From Tomocerus qinae (lineage: Eukaryota > Arthropoda > Collembola > Entomobryomorpha > Tomoceridae), in assembly GCA_020055645.1 (NCBI GenBank), contig CM034549.1:22217930-22281929 (forward strand): DNA of 64,000 bases, written 5' to 3'. Each line of letters begins with the position of its first letter. Positions within the stretch are counted from its first letter, which is position 1. The position numbers were made by a program, and so were the translations under genes. The notes beneath the pieces were generated by a model. That model saw only the letters and a list, made by a program, of their open reading frames with translations. It did no database searches and was not told the DNA's origin. Below are positions 48,301-59,705 of this stretch, one piece after another.

Positions 48301-51300
48301 ACAGTACTGGTTAAGTATACATACATATGTAGCTCAGGATTTTATCTATCGATTGTACTTATCTCTCCGACATTAGCACACGTACATAGGCAGAAGAGAT
48401 AGTAGCTAGAGCTTCTTCCTTTGACTTCTCTAGCCAAGAAGAAGACTAATACAATAATAGTCCCTCGCTCTTCGGCGTGGGTTAGTTTACATTAGAGTGG
48501 TTGCTTTTAGAGTCCTTCCTACTGTTCTAGATGTACATACACTTCCAAGAGGAGGACAAATTCTGGAGGCAGAGAAAGGGAAGACAGACAGAGAGAGTAG
48601 GTAATGTATTTTGTGACCTGATTGACGGCACCAAGGGGCATGACGAGGCAGGCAACCATGAGGTCGGCTACGGCCAGAGAAAGGATGAGGTAGTTGGCAA
48701 CACTATGCAGATTTCTCTCCATCCAAATGGCCGCAAGGACGAACACGTTCCCTGCAAGAACATACACAGCAAAAAGGATCTTCATTATACAAATGCCATT
48801 GCATTCCCAGCCAGCACTAATAGGATAGGACTACTATACGATTCTCTTATTGCATTTCTACTTATTTAGTTTGGTTTTCGGTTTAGGAGTGTGAAACAGA
48901 CAGCCTGAGATCTCAGCTTGAGATGGAGAAAGAGCAAGTCGATTTATGGAAATACCTTCCACTCTCTTCTCTTCTACTTTTCTACCTCACGAGACTTTGA
49001 TCCCTGTTAACGCAGAATTATGTACTCGTCTTTCGAGAGTAACTACGTTAAACCCGAAGCGCACATACCCTAAACTCCTAACTATATTATTCCACCTAAT
49101 AACATAAAAACCAAAACATATCAATAGGTACCTTTCTATTACTTTCTTTACTTTCTCCGTACCGACACAAGCGATATTATAAACCAAGGCTACTAATGGA
49201 GCTTTATATACTAGTAAGGTACTAAAAGGGGTTATCCTGATGTAATCTACGGGAGTTACTCGAAAGCATATGCACTCGCATCCCATCGCACTGCAATAGA
49301 AATATTCGTCGACAATATTCCTGGGGACTTTTTCTCATTACTTAATGGAGCATGGCTTCTTTCTTTGAATTTGAGTCAGTGGGTGAACTGAAGTAATTGT
49401 GTCTTGTGCCTCTGTATTTATTTGTAGTTCATTGCATTTCTATGTGCTTTGCTTTCCGTCCGTTCATTCTTTCATAACGTAAGTAGATAAGAGCTAGGAG
49501 CTTCTTAGTACGCAAGTACATAACTTTACATAAATCCTAAGCAGTAGTTATAAGCATCTTCTATTGCCCTACGAGGTGCGAATGGAAAGCAAAAAACGAT
49601 GAAAGTTCATTTAATTCCTTCAGAGAGACGGTGTACTTCACTTCTTAGGATTAAGACATGGTTCGCTAGTTATATGCACTCTTGCTTGAAAACTAAATAC
49701 TTATGTCTGAGTCACAATACCTTTGTCATCCTTCTTTCTACAAGTTGCTCAAGTTTTTTAATTAAGCCCGACCTGAGCACAACACCTGATCCACTAATGA
49801 GACCAGAAAATGTAATAGTCGCGTAGCAGACCAACAAATGTAGTTGTAACTTGTAATTTACGTCTCTAAATAATTGTCCCTGACTTTTCTTTTGCTATTT
49901 GGTTGATAATTTGGAGAAAGAGAAAGTCAGAGCCCATGCGACGGTGTCATATCTCTAGATTGCCGGAATCCCAGCTTAGTCCCCATTGTTATTTGGGGGA
50001 TGACATAACTAAGCTTATAATAGCTATATCTCCGTTGCATATAAAATGCTTGCATTAAAGCATTTTCCTGTTAATTTAGATCTCATGGAATGTAATGGAG
50101 TATGTACCACTGCGGCTTCGCTAAAACAGTCTAGGTAAATGAGGCTGTTTTGAAAGCTAATCTGATGCCTACCAACCAAACGACCACACTTTCATCTACC
50201 TTTCAGCTCTCTGCCCTAGTAATACAAATAGTAGGTTGATGGGAGAAACGTGGAAAGGAAAGACTGCTCTTGCTCTGGACACAGCAAACAGACCGCATCC
50301 TTTATTTCTATGACAAGTGTCTGCAGTGTACATAACACAGATGCAACTGTGTGGCAGCCACGGTTCACCGTTCCACTAATTTACTGCATACGTAAATAGT
50401 AAATAAAAAGATAACTGAATAGCATGGCCCATTTCTCGGAGTATGCCTTTCGTTCAAAATGAAGTGGCCGAAGGATTTTGTGAGTTCATCCAAAGTTACA
50501 TACAAATACTCGCCTCAATTCATCTCCACTACTTTCCCTTTGAATTTACATAGCAGAAACATTTGGGGAAAGTGGGCAATCATCTATAGTAGTGCTATGC
50601 ACTAAATATACCTACTCTCCTTTGACAGTCGGAAATCACAGAGAAGTTGACTGATCAAAAGGAAGCACGCCCATGGCAAACTCTAATTAGGCTAAGCGTC
50701 AATACTCTCAGATACTTTCTTTCATCCAGTCTTTGTTCCTACACACACTACACTTAGCCTAAATGCTACTAGTGAAGGTAACTTCCTCAAAATACTTATG
50801 CATTATCAACATCCACACACGTGGACTTCATGTACGTATATATACGTAATATGCAACTATTTTTCAGTGCTACTTAAAAGCCTATTTTTTATTCAGTATA
50901 GTATAAGTGCTGCTGCGTATTTGTTATTCCTTATTCGCTAACTTTGGCCTTCTGCCTTATTGTCTATTCAAAAGGTTAGGCTTAGTTATCAGGTATCTTT
51001 ATCAGTAAATATCACTGTCAAGTGGCATGTGACACTCGGATACTAACTAATACATAGGCGTAAGTGTATCTCTAGGTATGGCTGTATGGCTATCTAAACA
51101 CAATGCATAATAGAAGTCGAATTCAAACCATCAAACATTGGATCCCCTAACTTTTAATAGATACCATTGGAATGTTTACGTTGCATTGAGTTGACTTGCC
51201 TGTAATTTACAACCTTAGCCCTGTCTTTTGAAAGAGAATGTATGTATGCCGAATAGACATGTCTACAATTTAGGTATAGGCACTGGAAAACTTAACTGCT

Positions 51301-54300
51301 GGTATGGCTCAGACATGCAACTTTGATAGTTGGTAAGCAAGAGAGAACTTGGAGTTTACTTGGACATTTTATAAATGCGTTCGAGTGGGAGGTACGCCTG
51401 TACTCTTTGTCAAGCCGTTTTACATGAATTGGCTTTCGTTTAACTTTAATTTAGAGAGAATTTCAAATGCTCAATTTTCCTTTCAATTCTGAAACATATA
51501 AGAACTGTGATATAAGTTCTGGGATATCGTCACGAAGTGGGGCAGGAACACCCTAAGCGAGATTGCTTTCAGATTCAATGAAGAAGCCTGGGAAGTTTCC
51601 TTCCTCCTATCAAGTAATGTACATTAACAGTTAAGTTAAACTTACACCAAGTAAACCAGCTTACTTTAATATACACCTGTAGGTTAGGTATGTAGGTATC
51701 ATTATGTGATATATTAGGTTACAGTATTAAATTGAACTGTCGGATGTCTCACAATGAACTAGTGCAAAAACTTTATTGTTTGTAGTGTGTTCTCCGAACC
51801 CTTAGTAATTATTCTTAGCTAAATGGAAAGTTTTAATAATTGAATCGATTTTCACGGTTCTTATTGAAAATCTTTGTAGTGCTTAATTGGTTTGTGGAGA
51901 AAATTGAGTTCCAGAGCCGCGAATTCAATTTATAACGGCCGCCAGTCATATTTTCCATTGCATAAAGAACTGCCTTAAAGCAACATTAAAGCAATAAAGT
52001 TTGAGTTGGTTACTAGTTGATGTCAAAGACGTCCTACGCTTCAATCTTTACTGTAACATAAAAGAGAAAATAGACACGATGACGATGGGGAAAGTAGAAT
52101 AAGCTTTCACTCCAGAGAAAGGAGCTCCGATTTAGAGAGAAAGCGAAGCCAAGCAGTGGCAAAGCAATTAACGGCGCGTTTAAAGCAGAAATGTAAGATT
52201 CATGGGATTGCTCTAGTGGATCTGAAGCCATGCTACGTTAGGTACTTATATCTCTGTCTATTCATACTATTAAGTATTAACTACCCCTAGTCATCCTCCT
52301 ACTGTCTTTCACTCATTGGAAAAACCAACCAACAGGAGACTTCGTTTTACCCATCTAGTCAAATATAACGAAACTGAGGGATATCTTTCTCAAATACTTT
52401 AGACAAGAGCTGTTTTTCCACTGAATTCCTCCGTTACGTACTCTGTGGGAAAGGCGAGATAAGATTGTGTCGCTACGCTCATAAATATTATATCAATACA
52501 CATGCATACAGACACACTGAGCTTTTTTCTTCTATCTCTCCGTTTATTACCTAAAGGTAATATAATAGCTCCTCACTAGAAAATAACATGCCCAGTTGAA
52601 AGATCAAATATCTTCATCCCCAGGTGTATTCATACTGCTGTCGTGCCGCTTTACATTTTTCAGCGTTCTGCTCTGCATAGTAAATGTGGAATATATTAAT
52701 AGACATCTTCCTCTCTATATACACATTAACCCAGGCACAGAGAGACTATCCTCTTCATAGATACATACATCCCAGCATAATAAAACTGTTTTATCCTTTT
52801 TCATAGACATTCTTCCATGATCCAGCTTCTATTTTCTACAGCCACCAAAGAAGGCTTTATTTATTTCTGCTCTCATAGACAAAGAAGTGTATAAACAGAG
52901 AGAATAGTTACTCTTCTATTTTAACCAACTGATGAGAAATTGCTCCCTTCCCAAGAATTATTATCATCAAGATCACTTCCCGAGTGTTTCACGGTTCATG
53001 CTTTGTCTTGCTTCCTAAGCATAAATATGCAGCTTAATGTGAAAGTTCCAAAGTGAAAGTACCATTTTTTATTGCACACAACTTATTATCGATACTACTT
53101 GAGCTTCTTAGACTTTCATAAAAATACTTCTGCCTACTTAAGTAGAATTTTTTTATGATCACGTTTATTATAGCCAGCCTATTAACTATTTCTGAAACCT
53201 TCTGTGCTCCTTTCTAAAAATATTGTTTAGAGTAGTTTGAAGAATCGAGGAATACTAATTAAATGAATCAAGCATTTGTCGCTGACGTCAGCTCACATCA
53301 GACACGATGAACCTGACGTGACGTGATATCTACTTGAGAACTATTCTGCTGATTTATTTTTACTTTCTGCTAGATAATAGTGTTATAAAAGTAGTTGAAA
53401 AGAAATTCCTCGTCTTTGTGTATCTGTTTGTATATGTATTGAGTATACGGACTACTCCATAACTAATTTAAATGAACTTCTTCCACTGCCAAGCACAAAG
53501 TTCTGGCAAATATACCGATTGACGACCTTTCCGAGTTTATAGCAAAAGCAGATGATAAGAAGTAACAAGAAAAAAGCCGGTAAAATGGTAAAAGGTAGGC
53601 AATTACTAATAAGTCGGGGCAACTGAAGATTTGATGTTGTTGAATAACTTATATTACTTACACCGAACTGAAGTAGGCTAGGGTTAGCTGGTGGACAAAC
53701 CTGGTTACTTTCGGTATTAAATTACTGAGTTCCTTCTCAGATCCCACTACCCAATATATGATATAATATAAAATAGAATCTCGGATGATCAAGCCAAATC
53801 AAATATGCACATCTGTTTCGACGGCATATGGTCTGCGTCAGATCAAAGATCAAATAAATATTCTCGTAAAATACTTGGGAAACGTGCAAACAATGAATCT
53901 TACACGAAGGCTATGGAAGTCAAAAGGGAATTTTCTGCAGCACTTCTAGCACTACATTATGTAGGCAGCTGAAACATAGCACAGAATCGAGCAGTAGCGA
54001 TTGCAATGGCAATAGAAATGGAAAAGTATAATCCTGTCTTGTCGTTTAGCGAGTATATTTAGGTTTTCCTTTTTTACCGCTTTTCCTCGAACTCTGACTA
54101 CAACTAAACTGATAAAGCGAGATATACACATACATATATTATGTAACTAACTGTTTGACTTGACTACGGACATAATTCAATAGTTATGGGATGATGTGCG
54201 GAGTAGCAACTCTGTTATAGACATTAGACATGCATACAGATACACACTTATGTATACACAGCATAATAATAAGCAAAGCCGTCCAGGGAAGAAGAGTCAT

Positions 54301-57011
54301 CTAAAAAGAGCAGGCAGGCAACATGCATGCATATTATAATCTAGTTAACTCATGTTGTTTCCAATATACATTTTATTATTTAAGCTACTTCACTTAGCCA
54401 ATACGTCCTGCCATTAAAACTTATGTGAGCTGGTAGGTACATTCATATACATATACATAGCTCGATAGCAATTATAAAAGCTCGTACATTATATAGTATA
54501 ATAAATATCTGTTAATAATACAGCTGAACTCCAACTAGGCTGTACTTAAGGCATAGTGCTCGGTAGAAAATAGAGATAAATACACAATTTAGAAAGCAGA
54601 CAGAACAGAAGAGGCAGACTGACATGAAAAACTGACAACTGATACTCCGACCAGCCGTCCAACTTAGAAAGCCAGCCCCAGCCAACCAGGTTCTCTCTTG
54701 TTTATCTGTTCTGAGTGGCTTTAAAAAGCCGAGGACTCATAATCATGACAATCAAGCAAGCCTGACTCCTTATTACTCACTTTTACCGTTTGACTGATAC
54801 TTTGCCGAGAAGAGGAATCTTGGCCTACCCGCTTTTCTAATATGCATGTGTCATGTCCTATCCCATCGGCTTATTATTGCTACATTTGCCACTGATAACC
54901 TTTCCCGTCCGTCCGTCTCCCTCGAAATTGCCTTCATGTCACGTCACATACTTATGTACGGATACCTACCTCAAGCTTATACTTATAACTAAACTGTTGT
55001 TATTGATACAAAGATATTCCTGAGCTCCAGATACTCAACTTCCTATGACAAAGTAAGCGCATTGCCAAATATAAACTCTGTTAAACATTCGTACATATTT
55101 TAACGTACATAAAGCAGCAATCACTAAAGCATTTGGCTTTTTGGTTCCATTTGTCGACAGAATCGACAGACCGTGCTGGCTGATGTCACTGTACCTTATT
55201 ACTTTAAACGTATAAGTATTAGTCCGGGAATCGTGTTCAATGTCAAATAATACTGTTTACAAAAACCAAATAAGCTTCTAGAGTAGCCTAAGTACTATCC
55301 ATCATATAAAAAAGGCTCAATAGTAAGTTTCGACATAAAATTTATCTGAATTTTGTCTGATTGTGCATGTATCTGACTTTTTTGAATTTCTGATCGTACT
55401 ATCATACTGTCACGTCTGTCCTCCTGTCCTTTGGGAATTGTGAACGGTTAGAATACAGTTTAAAAGCTACGTGCCTAACTCATGAACGTCTATATTAGTG
55501 ATTTTTCACTGCAATTTTATGTCTGAACTAAAGTATAATGCTTAAGTGACTCATTCACTACTAACTTCGACTATAACAGTAAAATTGAAGTACTTCCTAT
55601 GGCTTTATTGGAAAAAATTTGCAACTGTATACAGTGCATGCATAATGTGCACACATGCATGTTAAAGGATTCTAAATTATACTAAATAATGTCTATATTA
55701 TTAGTGCTATGTAATACATTCATATGTCAATGTTATATGAACCAATGAAAGTGACGAGTATTAGAGAAATAAACATTAATGTAAAAGAAAGAGAATGCTA
55801 ATAAACTGAGGATGATAAGCAGTGTTTGCTCGTGTAATCTGAAATAATATCAGTGTACACATTTGTAATTCTTATTATTATTACCGAAAGTAAACAGAAT
55901 ATTTTTATGTGCACGTTTGCAGAATGGCAATGAAAGTCCAACTGTGTGAGTTTATTTGGCAAGTTTAATTTTCTTTAGGTACTTAGCCTACTTGGGTGGA
56001 TAATATTATTTCAGTTCGTTAGGATAAGTATGTATGCATAAGTGTTGTGTGTTGTCTAGTGCGGAAAGCGTTGTTTTTTAGCACGGAAAGGAAGATTTAA
56101 CATTGTGCTCTGGCCGACAACAATCTATGTTGGAGCAAAGAGTAAAATGCAAAAACTTGGTATTACACTTTTCGTGTGTTGAGGAATTTAAGACGGAGGA
56201 AATAAAGGTAATGGCATGCCCACAGTCAGTTAAATCCGAGGCTACTATTATTACTAAATGGGCCGTGACGATGCAAAACAAGGAGAGCTATTCAAAAGTA
56301 CTTTAATGGCCACTTTAACTCATAGGGAAAAGAGGGAAAAGGAGCTTTAACAATCCAGAAAAGCGTAAGCAGATACAAGACAAAAAGCTCCTTTATCTAT
56401 TAGAGGCTTAGAAAAGACTTTGCTTCTCAACTGAACTACGTAGTTTTTTTTGGTTTTGCTTGGATTTGAGACAGAGCAGACAGAAGGGAATCTGATTGAC
56501 TGAGTTGAACTTAACTGAACTATAGTAAATTGAATTGAATGGAGGACAGTAGGAGAAAGAAGGCAGGCAGAGGGTTCGTTGTAGGAGAAATGTATTGAAA
56601 ATTGAAACGAAGTTAAAGGAAGAAAGGTGTTCTGCTCTGTATCTACTCTGAAAAAGTGCACTGTTTGAGTGAAAGTTATTTTCCGAAGCTTTTCTTTTCA
56701 CCTTCATACCACATTAATAAATTGGATTAAATGCACGGAAAATTGAAAAATACATCCTACAAGAAAACCCTTATAAAACCATAAAGAATTAATAATAATA
56801 ATCGGATTGAATGAAGAAAATACCGGATTTAGAGCTTACCAACAACGGTGGCTAGGATGATGAGACCGAGGAGGGCTGAGGTGATAACCATGACAAGAAA
56901 CTCCTCGCCATCTTTTCCATGGCTTACGTTGACGTGATTGGTAAAGTTAGTGGTGTCATTGTTGGGACTGAGGTCACCGTCGCCGTTAGAAAATGAAGAG
57001 ATGTTGTCCAT
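42268..57011 (-). CDS. 5-HT1A: 5-HT1-type serotonin receptor (class A GPCR), complete, six exons
   Basis: Minus-strand exons: 57011-56840, 48751-48618, 47110-47038, 46945-46909, 44077-43323, 42362-42268. They total 1266 nt, 421 residues plus stop, with all phases consistent. The receptor binds serotonin at the plasma membrane; family members couple to Gi/o and lower cAMP. Visible landmarks: N-terminal glycosylation sequons (NIS, NDT, NFT, NVS), C114 and C203 for the extracellular disulfide, D121 (amine-binding Asp of TM3), DRYW at 138-141, basic loop ends ARKRIRKRR and [18 protein letters not shown] at 352-357, [20 protein letters not shown] from 389. The third intracellular loop is about 100 residues, Ser/Pro/Gly-rich. 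The ATG at 57011 is the first in frame after an upstream stop. The tail and TM5-loop pattern favour 5-HT1A over 5-HT7 or octopamine receptors, from recalled similarity. Confidence 0.95.
42363..43322 (-). other. 5-HT1 receptor intron 5, 960 bp
   Basis: Splits NP|VIY. Nothing but one dispersed octamer (43032) recognised. Confidence 0.8.
43323..44077 (-). CDS. 5-HT1A: 5-HT1 receptor exon 5: TM4 to TM7
   Basis: 755 nt, acceptor tcttgatag, donor gtacgt. Encodes [20 protein letters not shown]4, a second extracellular loop with an NIT sequon and C203, TM5 ([17 protein letters not shown]), the long third intracellular loop including a Gly5 run, TM6 ([17 protein letters not shown]) and TM7 to FNSTLNP. 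The open frame continues upstream of the acceptor (MWGVLD), but that stretch is intronic: the microexon supplies D and R. Confidence 0.96.
44078..46908 (-). other. 5-HT1 receptor intron 4, 2.8 kb
   Basis: Interrupts the DRY Arg codon. Contains the octamer hairpin at 44915-44943 and a 125-codon open frame on + (44740-45117) that resembles no known protein. Confidence 0.8.
44915..44943. repeat. Inverted pair of GGAGAAAGC motifs
   Basis: GGAGAAAGC, a 10-11 nt spacer (cattcattca), then GCTTTCTCC: a 9-bp perfect stem built from two copies of the dispersed octamer. Lies in the receptor intron between 44078 and 46908. Confidence 0.85.
46909..46945 (-). CDS. 5-HT1A: 5-HT1 receptor exon 4: 37-nt microexon ending in the DRY motif
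   Basis: Acceptor ttggaaaag, donor gtgagt. It carries two bases of Ala, then [11 protein letters not shown], and the first two bases of the DRY Arg codon (cg|g). The intron before it is only 92 nt. Without this exon TM3 would lose its second half and the frame would not match exon 5, so the placement is well supported despite the small size. Confidence 0.9.
47038..47110 (-). CDS. 5-HT1A: 5-HT1 receptor exon 3: extracellular loop 1 and first half of TM3
   Basis: 73 nt between acceptor aataaaaag and donor gtatgt on the minus strand. Encodes [20 protein letters not shown] then LSCT. Cys114 and Asp121 fall at the spacing of positions 3.25 and 3.32. Ends with one base of the Ala codon completed by the microexon. 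Confidence 0.9.
47111..48617 (-). other. 5-HT1 receptor intron 2, 1.5 kb
   Basis: A+T-rich; no recognised feature. Confidence 0.8.
48618..48751 (-). CDS. 5-HT1A: 5-HT1 receptor exon 2: TM1 end to TM2
   Basis: Between acceptor tcttgcag and donor gtcaca, 134 nt. Encodes [20 protein letters not shown], then [20 protein letters not shown] and [19 protein letters not shown] is the class A TM2 signature with its conserved Asp. The first intron, about 8.1 kb, separates it from exon 1. Confidence 0.96.
50833..50848. repeat. Perfect 16-bp palindrome TACGTATATATACGTA
   Basis: Self-complementary over 16 bp inside intron 1 of the 5-HT1 receptor gene. Confidence 0.9.
53281..53327. promoter_or_regulatory. 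CRE/ATF-like site cluster in intron 1 of the 5-HT1 receptor
   Basis: A perfect 12-bp palindrome GCTGACGTCAGC at 53281-53292 contains the CREB/ATF consensus TGACGTCA. Two overlapping TGACGTG half-sites follow at 53314-53325. A related GTCACGTCAC lies at 54938-54947 in the same intron. Regulatory function is inferred. Confidence 0.35.
56840..57011 (-). CDS. 5-HT1A: 5-HT1 receptor exon 1: N-terminus and TM1
   Basis: Begins [20 protein letters not shown], with clustered N-glycosylation sites, and runs through TM1 ([20 protein letters not shown]). Donor gtaagc. The frame upstream of the ATG has no other Met before a stop near 57110, so the start is well set unless an upstream coding exon exists. 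Confidence 0.9.
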
Positions 57012-57238
57012 AGGACAAGACGCTACTGAAGAACTGGGCACCGCGAGAACGACACAATTTAACTGATTGATGACTGAAGACAGACAGCAACAGGAGAAGG
57101 GAGGTAACTTTTAAAATATCAGATCCCTCTGATACTGATGAATGACACTGGAGTCTACGTGACCCGACGGCCAATGGCAAGCTAGACAAGACGTTTTTGT
57201 TTGACTTGTCGTTTATAATAGTCAGTGGCATAAATTCA

Positions 57239-57247
57239 CTATTTATA
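57239..57247 (-). promoter_or_regulatory. Candidate TATA box upstream of the 5-HT1 receptor
   Basis: Reads TATAAATAG on the minus strand, about 230 nt before the start codon. The position suits a core promoter with a roughly 200-nt leader. No clear initiator was identified, so this is a weak call in A+T-rich DNA. Confidence 0.2.
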
Positions 57248-59378
57248 ATATACTTTGGCAAAAAGGATTTCCTGACCTTCCAACTGTGAAAAAGGGTAAC
57301 GTGAAAGGTGGAAATTCAGAGCAGTCAGGTAGTCAGTCAGATAAAATTTGATAGATTGGCTGATTGAAGAGGAGAGACAAAATTGGTTTGGTGCGTGTGT
57401 GGGTGGGAAAAAGAGCAAATAGTACTGATGTGGAAATATACTTAGATGATGGAATCCGAATCGGGTGGTGAAGGTAAAAGTGGTGAAGAAGAGAAATCGC
57501 GACAAGTCTGCACCAGCATGCCGATGTACAGACCGAGTGGCGGGCGGCGGACGACTAAAAGAGAACCAAGCCCGGAATCCTCCTTTTGTGAAGACTGCCT
57601 TTCCCGAGCAACTCCTCGCTCGTTTTGCACTGGTAGTGCAATATCGGTCTTTACTTATTCTCTTCTATTCCATCCTGACCTGACTGACTTGGATTGGTTT
57701 CCTTTCGTCTCTTGGTTTTCTATTAATTTAACACTAGAAACACACATTCTCCGACTTCTATATAGATTTACCTTCCCTCTCCCGAATCTCCTCTTCTTAT
57801 TACAATATACCTAGATTTTACCTCTTTCTGGCACAGTTTCAGAAATAGATTCAAGTTCCCATCAAATTAACATAAAACAATTTACTTTCTAAATGGAGAT
57901 TTTAAGCAAATCAGCCGAAAAAAGAATTATTGCTTCACTTCATACCACTTTGTTATAATAAAGTTGTAAAAAGTGTTGAGTGCGGATGGAAAAGGGTTTA
58001 TCTCAAACTCTGTAAGTTGGGAACATACCATTAACCAACTTAAAGGTTAAGTTCCTACACAGTTGGCTAAGTTTAAGTTACCTATACAACTGACGATAAG
58101 CAGAAGATCCCTCCCACCCTGGTCTGTTCGGCATTTAGATGTCTGTAGGTGTGAAATGCAGAGACAGAATGTGTGAATTCTATACATGTGAACATTCCAG
58201 ATGGAGAAGTTAAGTTGATAGGAGAGCAATCAACTCCATTCAGTCCAAAAGTTACCCTTTGAGGTTTTGAACCTCTGGATACATTCTGGAATCACAATAA
58301 TGCAATAACAGTCACATCGATTGCATTGCAGCCACACATAACAGTGTCGATTACAGGTGCCTAAATCAATTATAACCAGTACAATGGATACGGTGTGTTA
58401 TTTATTATGCAGTATCATTTCACCATTCATTCTATCTCCTCTAGACTACCAACCGGCTACTACTTTAATAATTTCAAACAAGGTCTTGTTAAACTAAACA
58501 TTAGTTGGCCAGCCACTACTGCTCTTTTCTCTCGTATGCACATAAGTATGTAGAAGAACCTTGATGTATATTAGAGTAGTGCACTGTTTGCATAAACTGT
58601 AAACAAAGATTACATATAGAGCACTACCTTTCCCTCAATCAATTCCTGACTACATTCCACTTTTATTCTTGTTTGATCGCTCAAATTTTCCTTTTATGTC
58701 CGTATTAATATATTATTACGTCCTAAAAAGACAGCACAATACATAAATGAGAATCATGTACTATAAAGTCTATGTGTTTTACATTGTATCGTTGAAAATT
58801 CTTTTTGCATCTACACACTAAAGGTAAACTCATTATTATTCCAACGCTTAGAAAGCCAGGCAACAAAATTAACTCCAGTTAGATGTCTATTAGGCCCTAA
58901 AACCCATATGGGCTCACCTCACAAATGGACCTTAAAATTCTCTACAGTCTTAAATCTCTTAAATACATGGAACTAAAGGGATTACAATAAAGGGAAAATT
59001 AACAAAGAAGAGGAAATGGAGCCTAAAGGGATAAAAGAACTAAAAACTAGTAAGCATCAAAAAGGGAAAAAAATATAGAAAAAGTGCCAAAATGGGGTAA
59101 AGGCAGGAAGGGAACAAGGCCTTAGATCACAGCTTTGTCTATCAGGTACATTCGATCCTACAGAGCTTGAAAATTTGATGAGTCAGCTGGAGGACAGCTG
59201 TATGATTGGTGGTAAAAGTAGGCGCGACCAATTGTATAGCACAAATTGTACTCCCGCTTACGTCACACAGCATAACTCCAACTCCGCCTTATTGAAATTT
59301 AAGTACGAATCGAATGGAAGGGAAAATATGCACCCAAATAGAATAGTAAATGGAAAGGTACCCAAGACACTAAATAAA

Positions 59379-59705
59379 GAAAATTGGAAAGACACGAAAA
59401 AGAGAAAATTGGAAAGGCACGAAAAAGAGAAAATTGGAAAGGCACGAAAAAGAGAAAATTGGAAAGGACCGAAAAAGAGAAAATTGGAAAGGCACGAAAA
59501 AGAGAAAATTGGAAAGACATGAAAAAGAGAAAATTGGAAAGACGAAAAAGAGAAAATTGGAAAGACATGAAAAGGGAAAATTGGAAACAAGAAAAGGGGG
59601 AAATTGGAAACAAGAAAAGGGAAAAATTGGAAAGACACGAAAAGGGGAGAATTAGAAAGTCACGAAAAGGGGAGAATTAAAAAGTCACTAAAAGTGGAAA
59701 ATTAT
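59379..59705 (+). repeat. 25-bp minisatellite, about 13 copies, purine-rich
   Basis: The unit is gaaaattggaaaggcacg followed by aaaaaga, 25 bp, head to tail. The first six copies are nearly identical; later ones lose two to four bases (gaaaattggaaagacg; ggaaacaagaaaaggg) and drift at the 3' end. Since 25 is not a multiple of three, successive units shift frame, and the long open frames here are products of a stop-free repeat rather than a gene. Confidence 0.95.

Larger units (their letters stand above)
48752..56839 (-). other. 5-HT1 receptor intron 1, 8.1 kb
   Basis: The largest intron here. It holds the CRE-like cluster (53281-53327), the GTCACGTCAC site (54938-54947), the 16-bp palindrome (50833-50848) and four dispersed octamers. 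No exon found inside. Confidence 0.8.

Noticed and set aside
49955..50025. Imperfect dyad CTTAGTCCCCA...TGGGGG...ACTAAG as a structured RNA or MITE
   Set aside because: Arms are unequal, with a long bulge, and no flanking duplication is present.
59258..59638. 126-codon open frame on - with FPIFSFS repeats
   Set aside because: It is the reverse strand of the 25-bp minisatellite.
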